Assembly (NCBI RefSeq): GCF_002897295.1
Contig: NZ_BEXF01000022.1
Span: 42,288-106,287, forward strand
Reading direction: 5' to 3'
From: Brevibacillus reuszeri
GTDB lineage: Bacteria > Bacillota > Bacilli > Brevibacillales > Brevibacillaceae
Length of the DNA: 64,000 bases
Shown piece by piece: positions 25,773-34,107 of this stretch. The notes beneath the pieces were generated by a model that made no database searches, was not told the origin of the DNA, and worked only from the letters and a program-made list of their open reading frames with translations. Numbering within the stretch: the stretch's first letter is position 1; each line of letters starts with the position of its first letter. Position numbers and translations under genes: made by a program.

Positions 25773-25970
25773 ATGTACTTTCCCGTCTTTTTAATCGTTA
25801 TGGGGATTGTGCTTATGCTACAACCGCGTACCCAGCGCTGGAAAACACGCATGGACACCTTTTTCCAAGGGAATGAGAAGCGCGTGAAACAGCGTGCCAA
25901 TACGTTTTTTATATTGGGCTTCGCGTTTATTTTGGCAGGGTTTGCCTATCTGTACAGATTTGTTGGTTAA
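25773..25970 (+). CDS. Small membrane protein, two transmembrane segments
   Basis: 65 residues, with helices at about 2-16 and 44-62 flanking a positively charged loop (RTQRWKTRMDTFFQGNEKRVKQR). It begins 11 bases after the EzrA-like gene and ends at a terminator, so it is the last gene of the refZ unit. I do not recognise the family. The position suggests a link to division or envelope work, which is inference only. Confidence 0.65.
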   Translation: MYFPVFLIVMGIVLMLQPRTQRWKTRMDTFFQGNEKRVKQRANTFFILGFAFILAGFAYLYRFVG

Positions 25971-25972
25971 AA

Positions 25973-26039
25973 GAAAAAACACCCGTGCGAGGAAGGACTT
26001 CACTACTGAAGCCTGCTTGTTGCAACGGGTGTTTTCTTT
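25973..26039 (+). terminator. Terminator of the refZ-TPM/EzrA unit
   Basis: AAAACACCCGT / ACGGGTGTTTTC arms (about 25976-25986 and 26024-26035) enclose a smaller GACTTC/GAAGCC hairpin; a T-rich end follows. Confidence 0.8.
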
Positions 26040-26063
26040 ATCGCTAATTAAGGAGGAAGAGCA

Positions 26064-26202
26064 AAAAAAAGAAGCGCCGCTCACCAGGGCGACACTCCAT
26101 CTAGGGAAGATAAAAGGGAGTAAAGGTGTCATGACCAGCACCTTACAACTAGGGGGGAGCAAGGTGCTGGTACACTCTTGTGGAAAAAGAGTACCTTACT
26201 TA
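26064..26202 (-). ncRNA. Array of hairpins in the 3' region of the FAD oxidoreductase gene
   Basis: On the minus strand, downstream of the stop at 26243: GGTACTCTT/AAGAGTGTACC (26168-26194), a perfect 11-base stem ACCAGCACCTT/AAGGTGCTGGT (26134-26171, sharing bases at its end with the first), an imperfect GACAC..ACTCC/GGAGTGTC stem (26091-26131), and a CGCC/GGCG hairpin followed by CTTCTTTTTTTT (about 26063-26093). The last one looks like the terminator. Alternative pairings are possible. It could be a structured 3' UTR or an independent small RNA; no known family was recognised. Confidence 0.45.
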
Positions 26203-26242
26203 GTAGTTTCCCCTATCGAAACATGTTTAAACCTAAAATCTT

Positions 26243-27523
26243 TTAAAAAATTCCTAATGATTCTTTAGCACTAGTTGTTCCAGCGACATGTCCCGATGAA
26301 AAGGCGATCGTAATGTTGTAGCCACCTGTGTGCGCATGGACATCCATTACTTCACCTGCAAAGTACAGACCTGCCTTGAGCTTGGAGCCCATCGTTTTCG
26401 GATCAATCTCTTTGACGCTGACACCACCACCAGTAATAAAGGCTTCCTGAAGTGAAAGTGTTCCCGTGATGGTGAGAGGAAAGGCCTTGATCGTTTTGGC
26501 AAGCAGCGACCATTCCTGCTTTTTCATATGGCTGAGCGTCGTTTCCTCCGAGATGGAAGACAATCCGAGCAAGAGTGGAATTATTCGCTCTGGAAGATAG
26601 CCCTTGAGTACATTTTTCACTGCTTTTTTCGGCTGGTCTTCTAGTAGGCTCCAGCTCTCCTTGGCAATTTCATCTGCAGCTTTGCCAGGCATCAAATCGA
26701 TAGTAAGCGAGAGCGGGATGGCTCCATGCTTTCGCTGTGTGATAGAGACATAATGGCCCATTCGCAGAGAAGCAGGACCGGAAATCCCAAAATGGGTAAA
26801 GATCAGATCGCCTTCCTGTGTGTTAATCTTTTTCCCGTTTGGAGCGTACAGGGTCATTTCTACATCCCTGAGTGAGAGGCCTTGCAGAGATTTGTCCCTG
26901 ATCCAGGCATCGCTTGCTGTCAGCGGAACTTCAGTGGGATACAGATCGGTAATCGTATGTCCCGCTGCCTTAGCCCAGGCGTAGCCATCGCCAGTAGAGC
27001 CCGTCTGTGGCACGGAGCAACCGCCGACAGCGATAATGACACATCGTGAGGTCAGCTTCTCACCAGACTGCAGACAAATGCCTGTCACCCGCTCTTCGTC
27101 GTAGAGCACCTCTTTTACAGCGCTATTTAACAGGATAGTAGCGCCTTGGCGTTTTAACAGATCAATCAGAGCCTGTGCCACCGTCACGGCTTTATCTGTG
27201 ACCGGAAACATCCGTCCGCGGTCCTCTTCTTTCAAGGCAACACCGAGATCTTCGAAAAAGCGCATGATCTCACGGTTTCCGAATTGGGCTAACGCACTAT
27301 ACATGAAGCGGCCATTGCCAGGCATCTGCTTGATAAGCTCGTCTTGTTCCTTGGCATTGGTCACATTGCAGCGGCCGCCGCCAGAAATAATCAGCTTGCG
27401 TCCCAGCTTGGAGCCTTTTTCCACCAGACATACCCGGGCTCCATGACTGGAGGCAGCAATCGCGGACATGAGGCCAGAAGGACCGCCGCCAATAATGATG
27501 ACATCGTAATCCGTTTGATTCAT
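26243..27523 (-). CDS. NAD(P)/FAD-dependent oxidoreductase, HI0933/YtfP-BaiN-like
   Basis: 426 residues. N-terminal FAD-binding Rossmann motif DVIIIGGGPSGLMSAIAASSHGA, then KLIISGGGRCNVTN, VGGCSVPQTGSTGDGY and the C-terminal FAGEVMDVHAHTGGYN, all characteristic of the HI0933 flavoprotein family (called aminoacetone oxidase or BaiN-like). The physiological substrate is not established. RBS close to the ATG; transcribed alone, divergent from nothing obvious since the GNAT gene is upstream on the same strand, 61 bases away. Confidence 0.88.
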   Translation of the reverse strand: MNQTDYDVIIIGGGPSGLMSAIAASSHGARVCLVEKGSKLGRKLIISGGGRCNVTNAKEQDELIKQMPGNGRFMYSALAQFGNREIMRFFEDLGVALKEEDRGRMFPVTDKAVTVAQALIDLLKRQGATILLNSAVKEVLYDEERVTGICLQSGEKLTSRCVIIAVGGCSVPQTGSTGDGYAWAKAAGHTITDLYPTEVPLTASDAWIRDKSLQGLSLRDVEMTLYAPNGKKINTQEGDLIFTHFGISGPASLRMGHYVSITQRKHGAIPLSLTIDLMPGKAADEIAKESWSLLEDQPKKAVKNVLKGYLPERIIPLLLGLSSISEETTLSHMKKQEWSLLAKTIKAFPLTITGTLSLQEAFITGGGVSVKEIDPKTMGSKLKAGLYFAGEVMDVHAHTGGYNITIAFSSGHVAGTTSAKESLGIF

Positions 27524-27584
27524 TCGTTCTCGTCCTTTTTTCTAAACGTGTAAGGGTAGGGCAACCCCCATTGTATCATATCAC

Positions 27585-28406
27585 TTAGGATAGAATATCT
27601 CCTAGCGGCCGCTTTTCCATTACATAGCGGACAATGACTTCATCCCGCGTGATGCTGGTTACGACATAACCCTGTGCCAGGTAGTGGGTGAACAATTGGC
27701 CGGTAGCCTCACGCCAGCGCCGAGCAATCTCAAAGTCAGCACGCTTGACATCCTGGAAGTAAGCAGGGACAGGAAGCAGGAGTACAGTCTCGTCATGGGT
27801 GAGTGAAATATCGGTCAACTGCGGGATACCATCTATGAGTTCGTAGCGAACAACCTCAGGAGCGTTTTCCAAGTTCACGTTGACAGCTTGTCTCGTGCGA
27901 TGGCGAGCTACGCGTCCACTGTCTACAAACCACTCTACGAGGAAGCGATCTGTCGGCAGCCCACGATTAAAATCGTCATTCAACTCACCGTAGCAGTCAG
28001 GCAAGAACGTACGAACGATTCCCCCGAGCTTGACGATATTGAGAACACCGTTGACCGTTTCTAACGGATCGTACGTCCAGGTAATTTTGGAAAAGCCCTG
28101 CGCTTTTGCCTCGTCCAGCTGCATCCACTTCATTTGTACGCCCAATCCACGCTTGCGATAGTCCGGTAAAAATCCAAGCATGTGCGAGCAAAGATGCGAT
28201 TCACCATTCGTAAAGCCAGGGAAGCTATATAAAAACCCAATCAGCTGATCATCGTCAAAGGCCCCTAAAAACAGACCACCGAATTTGGACATGGTAAGTG
28301 TCATATGGTACGGAATAGCATCGTTTGGGTCCCAAATTTTACCTTCCAGTTCTTCTAACAACTCGATTTCTTTTCGTTCTGTTAATTTTCGGAGCGTAAT
28401 GGCCAT
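27585..28406 (-). CDS. GNAT-family acyltransferase (COG3375-like)
   Basis: 273 residues. An N-terminal GNAT domain (about 1-150) has the acyl-CoA loop LPDYRKRGLGVQMKW (R/Q-x-x-G-x-G), FLGAFDDDQLIGFLYSFPG, and TWTYDPLETVNGVLNIVKLGG, typical of the COG3375 predicted acyltransferases; the C-terminal ~120 residues are specific to this group. Start ATG 28406 follows GGGAGGTAGAG. From memory, COG3375-type proteins occur beside N-succinylamino-acid racemases as the succinyl donor enzyme; a racemase-type gene lies 18 kb away at 46595. The link is inference. Confidence 0.75.
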   Translation of the reverse strand: MAITLRKLTERKEIELLEELEGKIWDPNDAIPYHMTLTMSKFGGLFLGAFDDDQLIGFLYSFPGFTNGESHLCSHMLGFLPDYRKRGLGVQMKWMQLDEAKAQGFSKITWTYDPLETVNGVLNIVKLGGIVRTFLPDCYGELNDDFNRGLPTDRFLVEWFVDSGRVARHRTRQAVNVNLENAPEVVRYELIDGIPQLTDISLTHDETVLLLPVPAYFQDVKRADFEIARRWREATGQLFTHYLAQGYVVTSITRDEVIVRYVMEKRPLGDILS

Positions 28407-28567
28407 GTTCTCTACCTCCCTGTAGTTCGCTTGCTTATTTAGATTGTAATCAGATTCGGGATAAGAGAACACATTCCTGCTTTCAGGCTGTTGCATCCCT
28501 TTCTTTGTAAGTCGATAATAGAAGACGACAATAAACATCCGGATTGGATGGAGGAGGTTTGACCACG

Positions 28568-29647
28568 ATGAACAGTCAGTTTCAGCGAGAAGTATGGAAT
28601 CGATTGACGCAAGCACCGGGAGCAGCAGGTTTTGAAGGCCCGGTTCGAGATATCATGCGGGAATACATAAGCAATTATACGAGTGAAATCGTCTATGATA
28701 ACCTGGGAAGCATCTTCGGTGTCATGCGCGGTGACGAGAGCGGTCCGAGAATCATGGTTGCGGGTCATATGGATGAAGTCGGCTTCATGGTATCGCGAAT
28801 TTCGGACAAAGGCTTTATTTCGTTCCAGACGCTTGGCGGTTGGTGGGGGCAGGTTTTGCTTGCCCAACGTGTACAAATCGTGTCAGATAAAGGAATCATC
28901 GAAGGCGTAATCAGCTCGATTCCGCCTCATGTTCTCAGTGACGACCAACGGAATCGCCCGATGGATATTCGCAATATGTATATCGATATCGGCGTCGATA
29001 CACGAGCAGAAGCAGAGCGACTAGGGGTGCGTCCAGGTCAGCAGATCGTCCCAGTATGTCCGCTTACGGAAATGGCCAATCCAGATCGGATCATGGCAAA
29101 AGCGTGGGATAATCGCTATGGATGCAGCCTAGCCGTAGAGCTGGCAAAAGAGCTGCATGAGCGTCCCGGACATCCAAATGTCGTATATGTGGGAGCGACT
29201 GTGCAAGAGGAACTAACTGGAGCGCGCGGAGCCAAGACAGCTGCTGCCATGATTGAGCCGGATTTGTTCCTGGCTTTGGATGCGAGTCCAGCCAGCGATA
29301 TTCCGGGGGTCAGAGAAGAAGGAGGAAAATTGGGTGGCGGTCTGTTGATGCGTATTTACGACCCGGGATATGTAATGCCCGTTGGCCTGCGCGAACTCTT
29401 GATTTCCACGTGCGAGGAAGAGAAAATTCCATACCAATTCTACGTGGCAAAAGGAGGGACCGACGCAGGTGTCGTTCAATACCATGGCAAAGGCGTACCA
29501 TCAGCGGTCATCGGCATCCCATCCCGTTATATTCACAGCCATGCTTCCATTATTGACCGAAAAGATTATGAGGCAGCGAAGCGACTGTTGTTCTCTGTAG
29601 TCCGCAAGCTGGACCGCGCTACATGGGAATCGATCCTGCCACGCTAA
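28568..29647 (+). CDS. M42-family metal-dependent aminopeptidase
   Basis: 359 residues. Co-catalytic metal residues are visible in order: VAGHMDEVGFM (His, Asp), AWDNRYGCSLA (bridging Asp), QEELTGARGA (Glu-Glu catalytic base), LALDASPASD (Asp) and YIHSHASIID (His). This is the M42/glutamyl aminopeptidase and YsdC/FrvX layout of cytoplasmic tetrahedral peptidases that finish peptide breakdown. ATG 28568 is preceded by GGAGGAGG. The following small gene begins 19 bases later and may be co-transcribed. Confidence 0.9.
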   Translation: MNSQFQREVWNRLTQAPGAAGFEGPVRDIMREYISNYTSEIVYDNLGSIFGVMRGDESGPRIMVAGHMDEVGFMVSRISDKGFISFQTLGGWWGQVLLAQRVQIVSDKGIIEGVISSIPPHVLSDDQRNRPMDIRNMYIDIGVDTRAEAERLGVRPGQQIVPVCPLTEMANPDRIMAKAWDNRYGCSLAVELAKELHERPGHPNVVYVGATVQEELTGARGAKTAAAMIEPDLFLALDASPASDIPGVREEGGKLGGGLLMRIYDPGYVMPVGLRELLISTCEEEKIPYQFYVAKGGTDAGVVQYHGKGVPSAVIGIPSRYIHSHASIIDRKDYEAAKRLLFSVVRKLDRATWESILPR

Positions 29648-29666
29648 TGAAACGGAGGTGGCGTAT

Positions 29667-30176
29667 GTGAACGCAATCATTTTGTACACCAGGCAACAGG
29701 GGGATGCTACATCATTCGAGTTTAACGTCTTCGACAACCAATTCGCCACCGAAAATCTGGCTGTACGCAAGGTGCTGATGGCGATGCTACAGTCAGTTCG
29801 CCACACGCTGACTGAGCTTGTGATCGAATACAACGATAGTATGCTGGTGGAAAAAATCGGAGCCAAACGTGCGGGGGAGCTACTTCGTTTTCTTGGAGCA
29901 ACCAAAGAGAACAGTCAGGAGAACCGCAGCAACGATGTCGTAGTCAGCCGCTCGTTTCGTGCAAAGCTTACTGACGAGCGCTACGATTATTTTTACAATC
30001 TTACAGATATCGCCCAGCTTTCTCATTATCGGCTAAAAGCGGGAGATGAGGACCGCATCGTATTTTATTTCACCCGCTATTTGCAATTAATTGCACCTGA
30101 TCAAAAGTCACATGACGCATTTTTAAACGGACTTCAATCGTTTTCGCTTCCGTATAAATTGGTGCCGATCACGTAA
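29667..30176 (+). CDS. Conserved hypothetical protein
   Basis: 169 residues, soluble, with no recognised motif. A long helical middle (VRKVLMAMLQSVRHTLTELV) is followed by a mixed C-terminal part. GTG 29667 is preferred because GGAGG ends eight bases before it; a GTG at 29658 overlaps the RBS. It follows the M42 peptidase gene by 19 bases and ends at a terminator, so the two form an operon. Confidence 0.6.
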   Translation: MNAIILYTRQQGDATSFEFNVFDNQFATENLAVRKVLMAMLQSVRHTLTELVIEYNDSMLVEKIGAKRAGELLRFLGATKENSQENRSNDVVVSRSFRAKLTDERYDYFYNLTDIAQLSHYRLKAGDEDRIVFYFTRYLQLIAPDQKSHDAFLNGLQSFSLPYKLVPIT

Positions 30177-30195
30177 GAAACCAACTCAAATGAAT

Positions 30196-30240
30196 AAAAG
30201 CCATTTTGCTCTCGATTGAAAGCAGAATGGCTTTTTCTTT
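30196..30240. terminator. Terminator after 30176
   Basis: AAAAGCCATTTTGCT (30196-30210) pairs with AGCAGAATGGCTTTTT (30221-30236), one mismatch, T-rich on both strands. It can also serve the minus-strand gene ending at 30243. Confidence 0.88.
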
Positions 30241-30242
30241 GC

Positions 30243-30380
30243 TTAGGTAGCTGGACGATTCGGTCCCTCTAATTTTTTGTCCCCGAAACCGGGAGCATCG
30301 TTCTGAACATTTTTAGGCTGATGGTTTCGTTTAGCCGCCTGCGGGTGATTACGTTGGTTGTTATCTTCCTGTTTTGTCAT
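30243..30380 (-). CDS. Small hydrophilic protein, possibly spore-related
   Basis: 45 residues, rich in Asn, Gln, Lys and Pro, ending DKKLEGPNRPAT. The composition recalls minor small acid-soluble spore proteins of Bacillales, but I cannot place it in a named family. AAAGGATGAT lies about ten bases before the ATG. It sits directly downstream of the MFS gene (35 bases) and shares a terminator with the opposite-strand gene. Confidence 0.5.
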   Translation of the reverse strand: MTKQEDNNQRNHPQAAKRNHQPKNVQNDAPGFGDKKLEGPNRPAT

Positions 30381-30414
30381 GGAGATCATCCTTTCTTTCG
30401 GTAGCTGTACGCAA

Positions 30415-31671
30415 TTAGGTTGCCCCTTCTTTTTTGCCAGCTCGCACATTTGATTGGGTTTGGGAGGGGATCGTCTTTTTATGGCGGGCGATCGCGTAGA
30501 GGGCAAATAAGCCGAGAATCGCTGCCAAAAAAAGCGTGATGACGCCATAGGCAATCCATGGATAGTGACTGCCGACGCCGCCCAGCCTCTCTACCATCGC
30601 TCCCCCTACACTAGTGCCGAGGGCAGTACCAATTCCCGATACAAAGTTGGAGAAGCCAAAATAAGCCCCGAGCCATTCTTCCTTGGCAAAATGCGTCACC
30701 AGACTGTCTTGAACCGGCATGAACAGCATTTCACCCAAAATAAACAAAATAGCTGCACCGCTAAGCGTGATAAAATGCTCAGCCCAGCCCATTGCAGTTA
30801 GGCCTATACCGAGCAGTGTCGTGCCGATCGCAAGGGAAATGTAAGGGTTGATACGTTGCAATACAAAACGCGAGACAAAGCCTTGCAGGACGACGACGCT
30901 GATGGAGTTAATCGTCCAGATCAGCCCGATTAACGTAGCAGAACGGAGGACGTAATCTCCGCGAAGCGGCAAGATCAAAGCAAATTGGGCGTAGAGTGCC
31001 CAAATAAGCAAGGTGATGCCTGAAAACAGCAAGAAGCTGCGGTGGGTCAAAATGTTTTTGTACTCAGACAACGGTGTTCGCTGACAATCGGGTCCGACAC
31101 AGCGATCATCGGGCAAACTAAACCAGGTGATGGCTGCCAGCAAGCCAAAGACGAGAGCGGCAATCAAAAACGGCTGTTGTCCCCAAGCGGTCAGCAACGA
31201 AATAACCAAGCCTGCCACAATGATCCCCGAGTGCGCAAGAATGCCTCGCCAGGAAAAAGCGGCTGTTCGCTGTGTCGATTCCACTTCGTCAGCAATCATC
31301 GCTTTGATAGTTGGTGCGAGCAGGCCAAGCCCCAGACCGTTTACGGATGAAAACAACAGGAACAGACCGAATGAATGACTGAAATGATAGCCAAGCATGG
31401 CACTGCCTTGAAGCGTGGAGCCGAGTACAATGATGGCACGTCTGCCTAGTCGATCAGAAAGCGGACCGCCGAGTAGACTTCCGATTTGATAAGCAATACT
31501 GCCAGCTCCGAGCACAAAGCCTACTTGAGAGAGGTGGAGGGCACGGACCTTTTGCAAAAATACAGGGAAGACAGGAATGACCAGATACGAGGCCAGATGC
31601 ATGAAAAAAACAATCATCAACAAGAGCATATACGGTTTGTTTCGCCAGAGGGAATGAGCGTGAGCTTCCAT
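30415..31671 (-). CDS. MFS transporter (drug-efflux-like)
   Basis: 418 residues with about twelve membrane helices. The loop 2-3 motif GGPLSDRLGRRAIIVLG is the major facilitator signature, and a second copy of the family pattern follows in the C half (residues ~205-395). Start ATG 31671 follows GGAAGGAG. The substrate cannot be inferred; the group is close to multidrug or quinolone exporters. A Cys-containing central loop (CVGPDCQRTP) is unusual for this group. Confidence 0.85.
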   Translation of the reverse strand: MEAHAHSLWRNKPYMLLLMIVFFMHLASYLVIPVFPVFLQKVRALHLSQVGFVLGAGSIAYQIGSLLGGPLSDRLGRRAIIVLGSTLQGSAMLGYHFSHSFGLFLLFSSVNGLGLGLLAPTIKAMIADEVESTQRTAAFSWRGILAHSGIIVAGLVISLLTAWGQQPFLIAALVFGLLAAITWFSLPDDRCVGPDCQRTPLSEYKNILTHRSFLLFSGITLLIWALYAQFALILPLRGDYVLRSATLIGLIWTINSISVVVLQGFVSRFVLQRINPYISLAIGTTLLGIGLTAMGWAEHFITLSGAAILFILGEMLFMPVQDSLVTHFAKEEWLGAYFGFSNFVSGIGTALGTSVGGAMVERLGGVGSHYPWIAYGVITLFLAAILGLFALYAIARHKKTIPSQTQSNVRAGKKEGAT

Positions 31672-31765
31672 AACCGACTCCTTCCAAAAACGTACTGAGA
31701 TCGAGCGTTTCCTAAAGTAGTATGAGGTGAAGGGGATAGGCTCTATGCAGAAAATGCAAATGAAC

Positions 31766-31805
31766 AAAAAAATCCCTTCAACCAAAATGAATCAGCTGAA
31801 GGGAT
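31766..31805 (-). terminator. Terminator of hutG-gltS
   Basis: On the minus strand ATCCCTTCA / TGAAGGGAT with seven T. A perfect 9-base stem. Confidence 0.88.
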
Positions 31806-31826
31806 GAGGCTTTTCATTTTTTCATT

Positions 31827-33014
31827 TTACTTAAACAGGTTAATCGTAGTAATAATGATTGGCATTGCGAACACATCAATCAAAAAGGCTCCTACGATCG
31901 GAACAACCAGATATGCTTTACGAGATGGTCCAAAACGCTCTGTTACCGCAGCCATGTTCGCCATCGCATTTGGGGTTGCACCGAGACCGTGTCCGGTAAA
32001 GCCGGCTACCATCACCGCAGCGTCGTAGTTTTTGCCAAGCAAACGGAACAAAACGAAAGCACCAAACAACACGATAAAGATCACTTGGACGAAGACGATA
32101 ACGAGCATAGGCAGCGCCAGGTCTGCTACTTCCCATAGCTTGATGCTCATGAGCGCCATGGACAGGAAGATTCCAAGCGTCACGTCACTGATCAGGTTAA
32201 TACTCTTCATATCGATCGCATTAGGATTGACTTTATCAACGATATTGCGGGCGATCACTGCGACAAACATGGCTCCAACATAGCCTGGAAGGACAAAGCC
32301 TGTTGCGTCAGAGAAGAGACCTCCCAGATAGGTGCCGAGTGCCATACAGAAAGTGATGAGGAGGACTTGGGTGAAGAATGTATTGCTTGTAATCGGTTGC
32401 ACATTTTCCTCGACGTTCTGTACGACTTCTTCTGTTTCTGTGGGCTTCAAATCGTATTTGGAAATCAAATATTTCACAGTCGGTCCGCCAACCAAGCCAC
32501 CTGCTACAAGACCAAAGGTTGCTGCCGCGATTCCAACAGAGAGTGCTGACTGAATTCCCATATCTTCAAGTGTTTGTCCAAAGGCACCTGCTGCTCCGTG
32601 TCCACCTTCCATGGAAACCGCACCTGCCATCATTCCAATCAACGGGTGGATATTGAACAGGGAGGCCATGGAGACACCAATCACGTTTTGAGCCAAAGCC
32701 AAAAATCCACAGGCGATCCAGTAAATAACGAGGAGCTTACCCCCCAGCTTAATCAGCTTGAAGCTAGCTCCAAGGCCGACCGTAGTGAAGAAGGTGAGCA
32801 TGAATAAGCTTTGCAGCGACGTATCCAGTGTAATTTCCATAAGACCTGTAGACTTCAGGATCGTAGCGACGATAGCAAACAATAGACCTCCAACGACTGG
32901 TGCTGGGATACAAAACTTTTGCAGAAAGCTTGCTTTTCGTACAAGCACAGTTCCCAAAACTAACAAGGCAACGGCAAGAAAGATGGTAGTAACTTGATTA
33001 AGTGCTAGTGTCAT
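31827..33014 (-). CDS. gltS: Sodium/glutamate symporter
   Basis: 395 residues, about ten membrane segments, two reentrant GltS repeats. SMEGGHGAAGAFGQTLED and AGFTGHGLGATPNAMANM are the diagnostic ESS-family (Na+/glutamate) motifs. The ATG overlaps the hutG stop by 17 bases, with GGAGGATACAGCG upstream, so translation is coupled. Role: Na+-driven glutamate transport. It pairs functionally with hutG, which yields glutamate. Confidence 0.93.
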   Translation of the reverse strand: MTLALNQVTTIFLAVALLVLGTVLVRKASFLQKFCIPAPVVGGLLFAIVATILKSTGLMEITLDTSLQSLFMLTFFTTVGLGASFKLIKLGGKLLVIYWIACGFLALAQNVIGVSMASLFNIHPLIGMMAGAVSMEGGHGAAGAFGQTLEDMGIQSALSVGIAAATFGLVAGGLVGGPTVKYLISKYDLKPTETEEVVQNVEENVQPITSNTFFTQVLLITFCMALGTYLGGLFSDATGFVLPGYVGAMFVAVIARNIVDKVNPNAIDMKSINLISDVTLGIFLSMALMSIKLWEVADLALPMLVIVFVQVIFIVLFGAFVLFRLLGKNYDAAVMVAGFTGHGLGATPNAMANMAAVTERFGPSRKAYLVVPIVGAFLIDVFAMPIIITTINLFK

Positions 33015-33975
33015 CGCTGTATCCTCCTAAAAATCCCATGATGGCTTCGTTCGTCAAGTAAGCACCTAACTTTACGGTTCTTCCGTTTTCGTCTAAAGCT
33101 GGATTAACTTCACAGATGTCAAAAGAAAGCGTTTTCTTATGAGCGGCAACGGTGCGGATTAGGCTTCGAACTGTCATCGGGCTTAATCCAAAAAGGGATG
33201 GAGCACTGACTCCAGGTGCAAACGCCGCATTCAACACGTCCGTACAAAGCGTCAGCATGACGTAATCATGTTTTTCCATGAATTCGTTCAATTCAGAAGT
33301 GAGTTCAGCCATCCGAGCGTCATTCATGTCTTCTTCGTACACATAACGGGCACCGAGCTCGTCCGCTTTATCAAACAGCTCTTGGGTGTTGCCAAAACGC
33401 TGAATGCCAAGTACAAAATAGTGGCTGCTCTCATCTTGTTCTAGTATTTGCCTGAACATCGTGCCTGATGAAGGTTGATTTTCATAGGAACGCAAATCGA
33501 AGTGAGCGTCAATATTAATAATGCCGAGTGTCGCGTCTTTTCCGATATGCTTGCGAACCCCTAAATAATGTCCGTACAGAGTCTCATGTCCGCCGCCTAA
33601 TATAATCGGAGTCAACGAATTTGCGAAGAGGGTAGATATGGCTTGTCCCAATTCTTCTTGGGCTTCTTCGAGTGCCTCATCAAGGCAGCGTACATTTCCT
33701 ACATCGAGCAACCGTTTTTCCGCTGCCAGCTTCCAGGGAAGGCTTGCAAGCGCTTGCCGAATTGCGTTTGGAGCTTTGGCTGCACCTAATCTGCCTTGAT
33801 TTCGCCGGACACCTTCTTCGCACTCAAACCCGATGATGGCACAGGCAGGGGAGAGTATTGTTTCTACGTTTTCCAAGTCCATGACTTCTACGATTTGATG
33901 ATAGCGAAAGCTGCTTCTTCTTTCTGTATGATCAGTCCGGCCGGTCCATATATCAGCTGATACATTTGTAGGCAT
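32998..33975 (-). CDS. hutG: Formimidoylglutamase (arginase/ureohydrolase family)
   Basis: 325 residues. Ureohydrolase metal motifs are visible: LGGGHETLYGH, INIDAHFDLR, and TLCTDVLNAAFAPGVSAPSLFG, with SFDICEVNP at the end. SGTMFRQ after the DAHFD motif points to HutG, the last step of histidine catabolism (N-formimidoyl-L-glutamate to glutamate and formamide), rather than arginase or agmatinase. The usual SxDxDxxDP motif is altered to TLCTDVLN, as in HutG-type members. No hutH, hutU or hutI lies here. It is first in a two-gene operon with gltS, divergent from a LysR gene. Confidence 0.82.
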   Translation of the reverse strand: MPTNVSADIWTGRTDHTERRSSFRYHQIVEVMDLENVETILSPACAIIGFECEEGVRRNQGRLGAAKAPNAIRQALASLPWKLAAEKRLLDVGNVRCLDEALEEAQEELGQAISTLFANSLTPIILGGGHETLYGHYLGVRKHIGKDATLGIINIDAHFDLRSYENQPSSGTMFRQILEQDESSHYFVLGIQRFGNTQELFDKADELGARYVYEEDMNDARMAELTSELNEFMEKHDYVMLTLCTDVLNAAFAPGVSAPSLFGLSPMTVRSLIRTVAAHKKTLSFDICEVNPALDENGRTVKLGAYLTNEAIMGFLGGYSDDTST

Positions 33976-34107
33976 TCTTTTTCACCCTTTCTAAAATTTT
34001 TAAAGTAGGATTTGTTTTCTGATTATATAATGGTGAACTTATTATTTCTAATATATAATTTAAATAAATTAATAGTTTCATGCTATAAATCGGAGGTAAA
34101 GACGCAG

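Noticed and set aside
26063..26200. A known riboswitch class in the hairpin array
   Set aside because: No T-box, SAM, lysine, glycine, c-di-GMP or c-di-AMP core motif was seen, and its place after, not before, a gene on the minus strand argues against a riboswitch.
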